A DNA stretch of 55,989 nucleotides from a virus, in IMG/VR virus record IMGVR_UViG_3300045253_000047, positions 1-55,989 of that record. The stretch is one strand, 5' to 3'. The notes beneath the pieces were generated by a model, which was not told the DNA's origin, ran no database searches, and saw nothing but the letters and a program-made list of their open reading frames with translations. Shown one piece after another: positions 30,511 through 39,367 of this stretch (position 1 is the first letter of the stretch; the number at the start of each line of letters is the position of its first letter). Position numbers and translations under genes: made by a program.

Positions 30511-30936
30511 TTATGTCTGATCGACCGGCCAGTATTCTTTGCGTACGCCGGGAGTAGGTTCATCCGCCGTCTCGGTTGTCGCACTGTCTGGTAACGCCTC
30601 ACGGTATACCGTCATAGTCAGCGTGTGGATAACGCCGCCGATGTCGCTAGGCGGCATCTTGGCGACCGTGTAATCAAGGCTGCGGGTATCCGTTGAAAGC
30701 GTGATCGTGTCACCCTCTACGGGTAGGCCAGAGGCAAAATCGGACGGCGATACAGTCACGCGCCGTATATCGGCGTTTGCAGCGTTAATGCCGATCTCAA
30801 TAGCAACGTCCCCAACCTCGCGCCGTTCGAGCGCATTGATAACGGCGGGGTACGAGTTACCATTCCAGACGATGCGTGCGCCGTAGTTCGTGCGGAACTG
30901 CCGCATCGTGGTCGCGAATGTATCAGCGAGTGGCAT
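30511..30936 (-). CDS. Head-tail connector-like protein
   Basis: 141 residues, beta-rich with the segment ARIVWNGNSYPAVINALERR and ending EYWPVDQT. The Pro-rich C-terminus and the position between the connector set and the morphogenesis protein fit a small stopper or neck protein. Family not identified. Confidence 0.6.
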   Translation of the reverse strand: MPLADTFATTMRQFRTNYGARIVWNGNSYPAVINALERREVGDVAIEIGINAANADIRRVTVSPSDFASGLPVEGDTITLSTDTRSLDYTVAKMPPSDIGGVIHTLTMTVYREALPDSATTETADEPTPGVRKEYWPVDQT

Positions 30937-30939
30937 GGG

Positions 30940-31254
30940 TTATTCCGTAGGCGCGGCAGGCAGATCAGTTGTGGGCGGATCGGCGATGGGCGTTGCCGAA
31001 GCCCGTACGGTTGCAATCGCCTGAGTGATCGCCTGATCGACATACGATCCGACAAACGGCCAGATGATGTCAATTGCCCATCCGATCTTACCGCGTATCG
31101 CGTGTTTGATAGTGCCGTCTTCCTGGGAGAGCAGTTGTGCATCAGTCGCGCCGGGATTTATGGCAAGCTGAACGGTCACGAGAGCCACAATGGTATTGGC
31201 GACTTCGTTAATGCCGAACGCCTTCAAAATTGCGAGTATAGTCTGATTATTCAT
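30940..31254 (-). CDS. Hypothetical protein with hydrophobic helices
   Basis: 104 residues, first half hydrophobic (AILKAFGINEVANTIVALVT, then IGWAIDIIWPFVGSYVDQAI) and a Pro/Thr-rich tail. Could be a membrane-associated late protein or a small head-tail part; no motif decides this. Confidence 0.6.
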   Translation of the reverse strand: MNNQTILAILKAFGINEVANTIVALVTVQLAINPGATDAQLLSQEDGTIKHAIRGKIGWAIDIIWPFVGSYVDQAITQAIATVRASATPIADPPTTDLPAAPTE

Positions 31255-31263
31255 ATGGTTTTC

Positions 31264-31710
31264 CTATATTTGAAAATAGGGTCTTCGCCGTATTGGCGAG
31301 CCACTGTAAGCCGTGTCGTTTGGGTCTGGTGAGAAGTTCGGTACGACTGTCGGGTTTGCCGTGATCATCGCACCCACCAATACGCCAATGGCTCCGTTTG
31401 CTATACCCTCGATCTTGGATATTTCTTCGTCACAGACCTTCCGCATCGCCCGGAAGTTCAATCCTTGTTGACTGAGTTTTACTTCCTGTTGGTCATCTGT
31501 CACGTCCACACTGAGAGCGCTGCGGCCTATGAGCACATTAAGCAGTTGGCGTAAAGAGTATAGGTATTGCAGACGAGGTGCGACAAGTGCTTTATCGGCG
31601 AAGGAGTCCCAAACGTCGGGAACAATCTGGAAAAGATCGTCGGAAGGCTGAGTAAGGTTCAATTCGATCCTTAGCAGCCTCACCGATGTAGTTTTGTCAA
31701 ACTGTTCCAT
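31264..31710 (-). CDS. Head-tail connector-like protein
   Basis: 148 residues, helical (TSVRLLRIELNLTQPSDDLF, then LQYLYSLRQLLNVLIGRSAL) and ending PIRRRPYFQI. The all-helical form and the position after a small decoration-neighbour gene fit a gp6/adaptor-like connector. Not proved. Confidence 0.6.
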   Translation of the reverse strand: MEQFDKTTSVRLLRIELNLTQPSDDLFQIVPDVWDSFADKALVAPRLQYLYSLRQLLNVLIGRSALSVDVTDDQQEVKLSQQGLNFRAMRKVCDEEISKIEGIANGAIGVLVGAMITANPTVVPNFSPDPNDTAYSGSPIRRRPYFQI

Positions 31711-31713
31711 AGA

Positions 31714-32115
31714 TTAGACCTTTGGCGCATCTGTGCCGAGAGGGGTTCCAGGGGTTGATACGGGCGCGGAAGTGACTGCCTCATTAACCGTCTCCGCAAG
31801 CTCCGAAGGCGATGCGTCAACGTGTGGTGTGATGCCGATATGCTTCAACGCGCCCAAAAGGAACGTCTCGACCTTCGACAACTCACCGACAAAGAATTCA
31901 CGCTCGGGGTCGCTTACGGGCACTGCGGCGGCGGCGGCTTCCGCGTTCGGAGTGATGCCGCTCACGATCTCGATTGCGCCCTGCGCGAGAAGGCGAGACA
32001 CTTCATACCCAGTCTCCTCGGCAATGAAAGTCTCACCTTTTGCGAATGCGCCTACCTGGTCAACGAGTACGCGGCATACCGTTTGCGACGTGTCTGTTTT
32101 CTTGGCTCCTGCCAT
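31714..32115 (-). CDS. Hypothetical late protein between capsid and connectors
   Basis: 133 residues. N-terminal beta part (TVCRVLVDQVGAFAKGETFI) resembles the 'V-x-V-L-x-D-x-x-G-x-x-x-K-G-E' opening of small phage proteins, a helical middle, and a disordered Thr/Pro-rich tail. Transcribed directly after the capsid gene. Role unknown. Confidence 0.6.
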   Translation of the reverse strand: MAGAKKTDTSQTVCRVLVDQVGAFAKGETFIAEETGYEVSRLLAQGAIEIVSGITPNAEAAAAAVPVSDPEREFFVGELSKVETFLLGALKHIGITPHVDASPSELAETVNEAVTSAPVSTPGTPLGTDAPKV

Positions 32116-32125
32116 TGATTACTCC

Positions 32126-33154
32126 TTAAACCGTCATAATGACGATAGCAGACGGGAAGTACAGTACCGGGCCACCGTTGTGGCCGTCGTGAACTTCGAA
32201 CTTCGGCGGGACAACCTTGTCTTCGATGATAACCTTGGTATACGGGCCGGTGCCGAAGCCGGGGTTGTTGATATTGGGTACCGTGCGGTATCCGCCGATG
32301 CGGACACCACCAGGACGCTTACCGATTACGATTACCTTATTGTTCGGTATGAACAACTGGAATGACCCTGCAGTATTCCCGTCCGTACCATCCGAGAGAT
32401 ATCCCTCGTCGTAGACGGCAATCTGCGGGAGATCGTCCATCGCAAGCAGTCGGTTAATGTCGGGCAAACTGTTCGCCGTCGCCAATCCCGCCACGCGCCG
32501 ACCGTAGAAGTCAGCAGCGTTGGTATTGGACAAGATCGCGTTAACAGTGGCACGGTTCATAAACGCGACTGCGCCCGCACCGAAGTTCACGCTATGCCCA
32601 CGCGACTTGAGTTGAACGGCGCGGAAGTCGGCGAGCGGTGTCGCTGTTGCCGCCGTTGCCCACGTGACGCCCGCTGAGAACGTCTGTGGCGAGTAGGTGT
32701 CCGTAGCCATGACAGCGCCGTTCGGCCCTGCAACGGAGTACGTACCCTGGAGGATCGACCACAGGATTTGCTCGATCCGGTCAACGCGCCGCCCCAGAAG
32801 ATGCCGCTGCGCGCCCATGACAAGATCGGTCAGCGGTATCTGATTACCGAAGGTGCCATACTGACGCCGAGTGAGGATTGTCTGCTCGTCGAGCAGTTTG
32901 AACTCACCGTATACCCCAGGCTGTGCCATATATCGTTTCGCACCGACCATGTTCACACGCGTCGGAGCGCCGTCAAGTCCGCGAATCTGCTGGAGTCCTT
33001 GGAAGTTATCTTCCTGCTCCCACATGAGCAGATATTCCTCGCTCGTCTCCATCGGCATGTACTGAAAGATGGGGCGATCCGCTTCGAGACGCGGAATTAA
33101 ATCCTGCTCGATCTGCTTAAGCTCTGCGCTTGTTGGTATTCCAAATGTAGCCAA
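32126..33154 (-). CDS. Major capsid protein (lambda gpE-like, HK97 fold)
   Basis: 342 residues. It has the gpE-family features: a helical N-arm (PTSAELKQIEQDLIPRLEAD), the conserved LLMWEQEDNFQGLQQIRGLD region, and a C-terminal part with PGFGTGPYTKVIIEDK and YFPSAIVIMTV. It forms the icosahedral shell. No N-terminal propeptide is apparent. It sits between the decoration gene and the connectors; a hairpin upstream (33,179-33,202) may set its expression. Confidence 0.9.
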   Translation of the reverse strand: MATFGIPTSAELKQIEQDLIPRLEADRPIFQYMPMETSEEYLLMWEQEDNFQGLQQIRGLDGAPTRVNMVGAKRYMAQPGVYGEFKLLDEQTILTRRQYGTFGNQIPLTDLVMGAQRHLLGRRVDRIEQILWSILQGTYSVAGPNGAVMATDTYSPQTFSAGVTWATAATATPLADFRAVQLKSRGHSVNFGAGAVAFMNRATVNAILSNTNAADFYGRRVAGLATANSLPDINRLLAMDDLPQIAVYDEGYLSDGTDGNTAGSFQLFIPNNKVIVIGKRPGGVRIGGYRTVPNINNPGFGTGPYTKVIIEDKVVPPKFEVHDGHNGGPVLYFPSAIVIMTV

Positions 33155-33178
33155 AGTAATATTCTCCTATAAACAAAC

Positions 33179-33202
33179 AAGCTGACGGGTTTAGGCCAGC
33201 TT
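33179..33202 (-). terminator. Weak intergenic hairpin before capsid gene
   Basis: AAGCTG/CAGCTT stem with a 12-nt loop, followed on the minus strand by GTTTGTTT. It lies between the decoration and capsid genes and may act as an attenuator or RNA-end marker. Confidence 0.4.
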
Positions 33203-33216
33203 GGAAAGCGCAAAGA

Positions 33217-33981
33217 TTAAGGCAGGCAAAGAATGCCGTTTGATACGTTGCCGGATACGAACCGCGCCTTAAGTACCGTCACGGCGTTGCTGTCCAGTCC
33301 GACAAGATCGGTCGTCTGGAAATAGCCGCTTATCCAGACCGGCGCGGTCAGATAGGTCTGCCCGAACTCGCCACCCGCCTGTGAAGACGTGGAGGAGAAG
33401 GTGACATTGCTGCTCGCGTCCGTCTGCATGTCATACATGGCAATCGCCTTCGGTGTCTGCGTGCCGTCTGTGTTGGTGGAGAGGTACGGGCCGAATACGC
33501 CGGCGCTCACAGTGCCAGTAGTGGTCGAAGCGATGGTCGTACCCGTGCCGCCCGTCGTGCTGTCCTGTAGCGTCCAGGCAACCGGCTTCGCGCCGTAGGC
33601 GTTCCCGGCAGTGAGCAGGATTGTACCGATGCCTGCGGTCAACGCCACTGCAGTAGGTACAAAGTTGTGGCCACCACCCGGAGCGCCGAAGGCGGTATCA
33701 ATCGCGGTCTGAATATTGGCAAGCAGTGTCGCGTTCGTTGCGCTCCATGTGATTGCACCGGTGACAATGCTATTGGTCGTGAGCGTAAACGTACCGCCCG
33801 AAGTCGAAGCTGTGATCGTGATCGTCGAAGTGGCATTCACGCCACCGACTTCCGCGAGGATTGTACCGCGCGGGATGTTCTTCGATGCCTGGAAGGTCAC
33901 GGCAGTAAACCGCGCCAAGTCGGGGTAAATCGCCGGTTCCAGTTTGAGGTTAGAGAAAGTTGTCTGTGCTGATGTCGGCAT
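33217..33981 (-). CDS. Head decoration protein with inserted Ig-like module
   Basis: 254 residues. The N-terminal strand (LEPAIYPDLARFTAVTFQAS, KNIPRGTILAEVGG) and the C-terminal YFQTTDLVGLDSNAVTVLKA flank fit the lambda gpD-like decoration family, but a module of about 110 residues (GGTFTLTTNSIVTGAITWSA ... ALTAGIGTILLTAGN) lies between them. The same kind of module is in the tail protein at 20,063-21,337. It stabilises the capsid at local threefold axes; the extra domain could contact host surfaces or sugars. Confidence 0.75.
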   Translation of the reverse strand: MPTSAQTTFSNLKLEPAIYPDLARFTAVTFQASKNIPRGTILAEVGGVNATSTITITASTSGGTFTLTTNSIVTGAITWSATNATLLANIQTAIDTAFGAPGGGHNFVPTAVALTAGIGTILLTAGNAYGAKPVAWTLQDSTTGGTGTTIASTTTGTVSAGVFGPYLSTNTDGTQTPKAIAMYDMQTDASSNVTFSSTSSQAGGEFGQTYLTAPVWISGYFQTTDLVGLDSNAVTVLKARFVSGNVSNGILCLP

Positions 33982-34527
33982 TTACTTGCCCTCCTTGAGA
34001 ATTATCTTGCCTTCGGGTGTCATGGCAAGCAGTTCGGCCCGTCGTTCGGCGCTCATCGGTTTATCCGACGCCGCCTGCGGGTTTTCGCGCGTTCCACCGG
34101 TCGCGCCAGCGTCGGGGATTACGACGGTAGCGCCAGCCGCACCGTTTGGCATCTCGCCTAATAGTGCGTGCGACGGCCGCTTGGCCTGTCGTGCCACGAG
34201 AGCCTCAACGCGAGATGCCCCGCCGTGATTGCTGTCATCGGCGTACGCCTGCATGTAGGATGCAATCAAGCCTTCACGCTCAACGGCATGAGCGCGAGCG
34301 CCCGCAATCTCGCCATTGGCGAAGGCTTCCGCGTCCTTGCGAACGACGGTTGCCTGTAGTGACGCGACCTTGGCCTGTTCAGCCGCGAGAGCCGCCTGCA
34401 AAGCGATGGCTTCCGGTGTTGGAGCAGTGGCCGCTGCGGCTTGCGCCGGGGCTGTCACGGTTGTAGCTACGGCATCATCGGGTACACCCGCGAGCCATTC
34501 CTTAAATGCGGCAATGGGACTTGCCAT
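33982..34527 (-). CDS. Nested in-frame scaffold (Nu3-like) translated from inside the protease gene
   Basis: An internal ATG (MASPIAAFKEWLAGVPDDAV) is preceded by AAGGAG at 9-nt spacing inside the S49 gene. The product is the last 181 residues: an Ala/Gln/Glu-rich helical body and a C-terminal tail ending ILKEGK, as expected for a scaffold. Lambda C/Nu3 is encoded in the same way. Internal starts are inferred from the ribosome site; no experiment supports it. Confidence 0.7.
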   Translation of the reverse strand: MASPIAAFKEWLAGVPDDAVATTVTAPAQAAAATAPTPEAIALQAALAAEQAKVASLQATVVRKDAEAFANGEIAGARAHAVEREGLIASYMQAYADDSNHGGASRVEALVARQAKRPSHALLGEMPNGAAGATVVIPDAGATGGTRENPQAASDKPMSAERRAELLAMTPEGKIILKEGK

Positions 34528-35427
34528 AGTTTCTTTCTCCTTGTTTGCTATGTCAGCCTTTGCCGACTTGGAAAGTATCGCCCCCGATTGAATGAGTGCG
34601 ATAACGTCGTCTTCATGCGCGATCCGGTCAATTAAGCCGTTCGCAAGTGCCTCTTCGGCGGTGAACATGCGGCCATCCGCGAGAGCGGCCACCGCGTCAT
34701 TATCCATTCCGCGACCTGTCGCAACGGCACTAACGAACATGCCCGCGAGCTTGTCAACGATGTCCTGCTGTTTTGATTTGAGATTATCAGACACCTTCGC
34801 GCCCGGTGTGATGCCGCCCTTGAATTTCCCGCTCGTGATCTCGTCGATATCCACGCCCGCATTCACCGCCGCACGGGAGCTATCTCTAACCGATGTAACA
34901 ACGCCGATGCTGCCCACCCATGCGGTAGGAGTGCAGACGATCTCGGAACACTGCGAGGCCACCCAGTAAGCAGCGGACGCGCCCACGCTGGACACGAACG
35001 CGATAAGCGGCTTGGATTGCGCGAAGTCAGCAAACGCCTTCCCTAGATCATCGGTGCCGTTCACATCGCCGCCGCCGCTCGTGATGTAGACAATGCCCGC
35101 TTCGATATCGGCGTCCTTGTCAGCCGCCCTCACCTGGGCGCGTACCTCCATGGTCGAAGTGCCGCCGATGATCGACTGCATACTGTTTGCCTGCCGCGTC
35201 ATCGGGCCGTCAATCGTGAACACGGCCATATTGCCGACGCGCTCGAAATTACCTTCGCGTGAGGGCTTGCCCGATCCTGACGCGCGAGCCGCCTGATATT
35301 CCCGCATGTGAGCGCCTATGTCCACATGCTCCATGATAGAGAGGTATCGTTGCGCCTCGCCGCTCTCGATTGCCCATACTGAGCCGTACGCGCCGAGCAG
35401 GGCCGCCTGAGCGTTATTTAGTGGCAT
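33982..35427 (-). CDS. S49-family capsid protease/scaffold (ClpP-like fold)
   Basis: 481 residues. The first ~290 form an S49/SppA domain: GGGDVNGTDDLGK, then FVSSVGASAAYWVAS with the likely nucleophile Ser151, and a Lys region (SGKFKGGITPG, Lys201-Lys203) as expected for the Ser-Lys dyad. The rest is an Ala/Gln-rich scaffold domain with its own internal start. It cuts capsid and scaffold during head assembly. The stop is directly before the decoration gene; the start overlaps the portal gene by 14 nt. Confidence 0.9.
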   Translation of the reverse strand: MPLNNAQAALLGAYGSVWAIESGEAQRYLSIMEHVDIGAHMREYQAARASGSGKPSREGNFERVGNMAVFTIDGPMTRQANSMQSIIGGTSTMEVRAQVRAADKDADIEAGIVYITSGGGDVNGTDDLGKAFADFAQSKPLIAFVSSVGASAAYWVASQCSEIVCTPTAWVGSIGVVTSVRDSSRAAVNAGVDIDEITSGKFKGGITPGAKVSDNLKSKQQDIVDKLAGMFVSAVATGRGMDNDAVAALADGRMFTAEEALANGLIDRIAHEDDVIALIQSGAILSKSAKADIANKEKETMASPIAAFKEWLAGVPDDAVATTVTAPAQAAAATAPTPEAIALQAALAAEQAKVASLQATVVRKDAEAFANGEIAGARAHAVEREGLIASYMQAYADDSNHGGASRVEALVARQAKRPSHALLGEMPNGAAGATVVIPDAGATGGTRENPQAASDKPMSAERRAELLAMTPEGKIILKEGK

Positions 35428-36967
35428 TATTTGCGCCTCCTGTCTTTGCTGGTACTGCGGGAGCAGGTTTCGCCGCGAGTGCCGTTGCTGCCGCTTGCTT
35501 CTTTTCGATCCATCCCGCCGCGCGGGCCGGTAGCCCTAAGTCCTGGTCGATATGGTCATACTGGCTATCATCGAGGTATCCGGCAGTCGCCAGCGCCGCA
35601 ATCGCCGTTGCCGCTTCGGCAAAGTCCTGGCTCTCTGTATCGCCAAGCGTGACAATCGGCATCAGGTCAAGCGCGTCCTCACCGAAGTTGTATTTGACCA
35701 ATGGCCGGAGTATGTCCGTCACGATCATGTCAACCGTGGTTTGCTTGCCGTACGCCACGATAAGCGCCATGATGTCCTGGTGGACTTCGCCGGCGCTCTT
35801 TGACTGGTGTTTGGCCTCATTGCTTGCCAGCGTCTGCAAAAGTATGCGCTTGGATATTTGACTGTCGAGATACGCCACGAATGAGGAGAACGCCACGCCG
35901 TCACGCTTCGCCTCGAATATCTCAATCTCGCTCCCATACGGCAGCGCCAACGATGACGCGTTCTTCCAACTCTCAAGCGCCGTGAGCATCGCCTGTTCAG
36001 GCTGAATGACTACGCCGGTAGGATTACCGTTCGCGTCCACCACGGGAACCGGCTGGGCCTTCTCGCTGACGGTGCCAGCCACGGACGGCGTAGCGAACAA
36101 GGTCGCATATTTCAGCCATTCGCCATAAAGCTGCTGTTTCAGCCACCACGGGGTATACGCGCCTCTCAGGTGAGATGTACCGCGCGGGTCGCCATTCTTC
36201 GAACGCCACGTAAACACCGCGAACTTCTCGCGCGGTAGCAGGTTCTGCACCTTGCCGGGATCGCCGTAGTATCCGCCTATCGCGACAGGGTATCCTTGCC
36301 CTGGTATCAATCCCATGAGGCCGATCACGTTGGAATATGCGTCGATTACAAACGCAGTTGACTCCCGCGACTTGACCTTGATCGCTTTCAACGCCAGCAT
36401 GTTAGCGAGTGGGCCGGTATCGGGAACCTCATAAATCAACTCTGCTACTTTGTTACCGTAAGCAATACCGTTAAGCATCTCGTCAAGCGTCTGCATGATG
36501 GGGCGCTGTAGCCGATCGAGGCATCGTGAGCAAAAATCGGCAATCGTCTTCGACTGATCGGATGATTGGCGCGGCTTGTTTCCAAACAGGGACGGGGTAG
36601 ATTTATCGTCTTTTTCGTCTTCTTTGGGCAGGATTTTCAATTCGTCGCGAAGGATGCCCATTTTCAGCGTGTCGAAATCGGCTGCTACCTGGGCATCCAG
36701 CAGCATCCGCTCGTAAAGGTCGGGGCCGAAATCACGGGTTACATCGTCGATATACCACGGCAGGGATTGCAGGAACCGCGTCAGCCAAAGATCGCCTCCA
36801 GCTGCAACGTATTCAAGGCGCGGGTCAGCTTGCACACTACCAGAGATGATCGTCTCACCCTTCACGAGTTGAGACGTGCCGGCGATTGGAATCTGAGTTT
36901 TGACCTGCTCGACTATCGCGACCGAGTTTGTCCCCTTCTTTTCAAGCGTGGTATCTGTTTTAGCCAT
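35414..36967 (-). CDS. Portal protein (Mu gp29/DUF935-like)
   Basis: 517 residues from the ATG at 36,967, which overlaps the terminase stop (TAATG). Pattern includes LMGLIPGQGYPVAIGGYYGD, KFAVFTWRSKNGDPRGTSHL, RGAYTPWWLKQQLYGEWLKY, and QTLASNEAKHQSKSAGEVHQ. These blocks fit the Mu gp29-like portal family. It forms the dodecameric ring at one capsid vertex through which DNA enters. Ends in an Ala/Pro-rich tail. Confidence 0.9.
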   Translation of the reverse strand: MAKTDTTLEKKGTNSVAIVEQVKTQIPIAGTSQLVKGETIISGSVQADPRLEYVAAGGDLWLTRFLQSLPWYIDDVTRDFGPDLYERMLLDAQVAADFDTLKMGILRDELKILPKEDEKDDKSTPSLFGNKPRQSSDQSKTIADFCSRCLDRLQRPIMQTLDEMLNGIAYGNKVAELIYEVPDTGPLANMLALKAIKVKSRESTAFVIDAYSNVIGLMGLIPGQGYPVAIGGYYGDPGKVQNLLPREKFAVFTWRSKNGDPRGTSHLRGAYTPWWLKQQLYGEWLKYATLFATPSVAGTVSEKAQPVPVVDANGNPTGVVIQPEQAMLTALESWKNASSLALPYGSEIEIFEAKRDGVAFSSFVAYLDSQISKRILLQTLASNEAKHQSKSAGEVHQDIMALIVAYGKQTTVDMIVTDILRPLVKYNFGEDALDLMPIVTLGDTESQDFAEAATAIAALATAGYLDDSQYDHIDQDLGLPARAAGWIEKKQAAATALAAKPAPAVPAKTGGANNATK

Positions 36968-38487
36968 TATGTGTACTGCTTGTACTGTTGCCACGACGGG
37001 CGAGCGGACGGGGCGGTATTACGATTAAGAGCGGCTATGCCAGCGTTAGGCGACAATGTGAGAATACCGCGCGGTGGCCCTGCAACGGCTGCACCACGCC
37101 TTCCCCACGCCTCCATGATGCCATACCGGGCGCAATCGTAAAAGTCATCGCCTCCGAGCCCCTCCTCGTCCGTATCGACTTTGAGAACGTCTTCGGGCCG
37201 GTGGGGGTCGTGCTGCAAGCTTGGGATCGTTTCAATCAGTCCCGCGCACCGCGAGGTAATGAACAGTCTCGGCTCAATCCGGTTGGCCTCGCTGTCCACA
37301 TCGCCGAAGCGGTTAAGCATCTCACCAGCGCCGTTGAGCCTGTCCATGTTGGCACTCGTTAGGATAATGCCGCATTCCGCGTATGCGTCCGCAATGGTCG
37401 CCCCGGTTACTCCTCGTTTTGCAAACACGTCATCACCAGCTACAAAGCCGGTGAGCTGGTGTATGACGATACCGTTTCGGTCAAGCATCGCGAATATTGA
37501 GTCTGCGTGCCGAGCCGGCAGCCATCCGCGTTCCGCGTGCTCATCTAAAATGAATATCGTGCCGTCGTTATCCTGCGCTATGAGGTGGCAAACCGTGTAA
37601 TGCGTGAAACCGTAGTCGAGAGCGCACCACACGCGCCAAGAACGCGGGATCGTGCCGATATGGTCAATTATGTGCGTCTCGCGCCGGAAGTTGGTGAAAT
37701 ACTGCCCCGCCGCTATATCCCAGTCACCATGCCGCCAAGCCTTGAGTTGCCATCCGATGAGGCTGTCCAGTGTCGCGCGGTACTCGGGGTTAATAAACGC
37801 GTTGTCGTCGATTGTGGATTGAATAAAGCGGGTCGTCGTCTCCGTGCCGTTTCGATACGGTTCGATGAATTTCGCCTTATAGTAGGCGTGTCCGATATTG
37901 CCGGGGTTCGTGGTCGAATACATCCGGGGCCGGAAATTGCGCTTGGAGGTACGGTTACAAGTGCGGATAGATTTATACTTGGAGCTTGAGAGCGTGGTAC
38001 ACTCCTCCACCCCGATGGCGTCATACTCAAGGCCGAGGTACGCGTCGATGTCGCTCTCCGCCTGGTAATGGCCGAGAATGATACGGGAGCGGTTGGGGAA
38101 ATCGAGAACGCCGTCACCGCGCCGGTACGTGCATTTTACGTGCTGCAATACCCGCATCCGCAAGTCTTCGAAGTTCTCCCGGTTGGCCTTCCCCACCTTA
38201 CGGAGCATCAGGCATTTAAGCTCTGGCACCCTTACGCAGTCATCAGCGCCCATCTGGGCAAGCATCCAGTGAGATTTAGCCCCGCCTCTCGCGCCGCCGA
38301 AGCCGATCTCCGTGGGGCCGTCCGCATCATCGCACATGCGAGCCGCCGCGCTTGCGAGGAGTTGCTTAGTCTGTAGCACGATGCCAGCGCGTAGAAAGTT
38401 TTCTGCCTGATCTTGAGGGCATCCTGCCGCCTTCGCGTCTCTCAGATACCTCTCAAGTTTCGGGTTGGGGGTCGTCGGCATAGACAT
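36967..38487 (-). CDS. Terminase large subunit
   Basis: 506 residues with a complete ATPase (Walker A GGARGGAKS at 64-72; Walker B-like YDAIGVEE near 155-162; coupling motif STTNPGN) and a C-terminal nuclease domain in which VWCALDYGFTHYTV provides Asp291 and later Asp residues the metal site. It packages DNA into the procapsid. The Mu-like portal suggests headful packaging, but this sequence does not show it. Confidence 0.95.
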   Translation of the reverse strand: MSMPTTPNPKLERYLRDAKAAGCPQDQAENFLRAGIVLQTKQLLASAAARMCDDADGPTEIGFGGARGGAKSHWMLAQMGADDCVRVPELKCLMLRKVGKANRENFEDLRMRVLQHVKCTYRRGDGVLDFPNRSRIILGHYQAESDIDAYLGLEYDAIGVEECTTLSSSKYKSIRTCNRTSKRNFRPRMYSTTNPGNIGHAYYKAKFIEPYRNGTETTTRFIQSTIDDNAFINPEYRATLDSLIGWQLKAWRHGDWDIAAGQYFTNFRRETHIIDHIGTIPRSWRVWCALDYGFTHYTVCHLIAQDNDGTIFILDEHAERGWLPARHADSIFAMLDRNGIVIHQLTGFVAGDDVFAKRGVTGATIADAYAECGIILTSANMDRLNGAGEMLNRFGDVDSEANRIEPRLFITSRCAGLIETIPSLQHDPHRPEDVLKVDTDEEGLGGDDFYDCARYGIMEAWGRRGAAVAGPPRGILTLSPNAGIAALNRNTAPSARPSWQQYKQYT

Positions 38488-38881
38488 GATCTAACGCTTT
38501 TTCGATGGCTATAGGCAGCTGGTTGACCTGCATGATATCGCTCGGCAATCCCCTGAGCGTGTTCATTTTATCGGTCGCAATAGCGGCCCCAGTCATAAGC
38601 TGCAAATACGTTGCATCCCCAATTGCTACCCCCGCATACTCAAGAGCTTCGTACGCCATCTTCTCAAATATGTCGGCAAGGTCGCCTTTTTTCTTCTCAG
38701 TTTTGGCGGGCACGTCTTTGCTTATGCCTTCTCCGTCAATCCACCGCTGTAGTGTGCTACGGGGTACTTGACAGTCCTTGGCGGTTTTCCGCTTGTTGCC
38801 GTTATTGGCCGCGAGATACGCGAGTGCTACAGCGCGATCATCCTCAGTATATTCTCGCTTAGGTTTTCCTACTACTCCCAT
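38453..38881 (-). CDS. Terminase small subunit
   Basis: 142 residues: an N-terminal helix-turn-helix (DRAVALAYLAANNGNKRKTA, then KDCQVPRSTLQRWIDGEG) that would bind the packaging site, then a helical oligomerisation region. Its position directly before the large subunit and the 35-nt overlap support this. The HTH resembles those of small terminases of the 'REYTEDD(R/K)AxALAYL' type. Confidence 0.85.
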   Translation of the reverse strand: MGVVGKPKREYTEDDRAVALAYLAANNGNKRKTAKDCQVPRSTLQRWIDGEGISKDVPAKTEKKKGDLADIFEKMAYEALEYAGVAIGDATYLQLMTGAAIATDKMNTLRGLPSDIMQVNQLPIAIEKALDHVYADDPQPET

Positions 38882-38942
38882 AATTCACTACACTTGTTCG
38901 GTCAAACCCGCTAAACCCAATGTCAGCGCGTTTTTCGTGGCA

Positions 38943-39248
38943 TTACTGCGTCGCTGTGTCTACGTAAACGCCATCTTTCGCCGTGAGTTTCATGCGTGTT
39001 GCAAACGTCGGCACGTCCATGCGCTCACTGTACGGCTGTGCTACCCTGTGCTTCTCCGTGAGATACCCTCGCCATGGTTCGCCCTTATCGGCTGCGTTGG
39101 CTAGCACCATGCCGCACTGTCGGGCTGATAGCTCAAGTATGGTTCGGTCACGCCGTGAGAGTTGCAGGGTGACAGCTTCGGGCGATTGCCGCCGTGCATC
39201 GCGTAGAGCGCGTTTCGCTAAGGTTCGCTTGGAGGGGGAATTGCTCAT
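38943..39248 (-). CDS. Hypothetical protein, first gene of late operon
   Basis: 101 residues, strongly basic N-terminus (SPSKRTLAKRALRDARRQSP) and a helical middle. It starts 14 nt after a hairpin terminator and is read into the terminase genes. Possible DNA-binding packaging accessory; not recognised. Confidence 0.6.
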   Translation of the reverse strand: MSNSPSKRTLAKRALRDARRQSPEAVTLQLSRRDRTILELSARQCGMVLANAADKGEPWRGYLTEKHRVAQPYSERMDVPTFATRMKLTAKDGVYVDTATQ

Positions 39249-39261
39249 GGTGCCTCACATG

Positions 39262-39290
39262 AAAAAAGCCGCTCTTTCGAGAGGCTTTAG
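39262..39290 (-). terminator. Intrinsic terminator at end of noncoding unit
   Basis: On the minus strand AAGCC-T-CTC GAAA GAG-C-GGCTT followed by TTTT (plus strand 39,262-39,290). It has a GAAA tetraloop and a good U tract, and is placed after the tRNA-like gene and just ahead of the late operon. Confidence 0.75.
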
Positions 39291-39367
39291 GCGGAATCGT
39301 CATTTAGATGGAGGGTTAGACCTCCGGCAGAGGTGAAGCGCATTGTCCGCTTCTGGACTGTGCAAAT

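Noticed and set aside
31733-32365. Plus-strand ORF of 210 codons across 31,733-32,365
   Set aside because: It runs opposite the capsid and connector genes and has no ribosome site or protein pattern.
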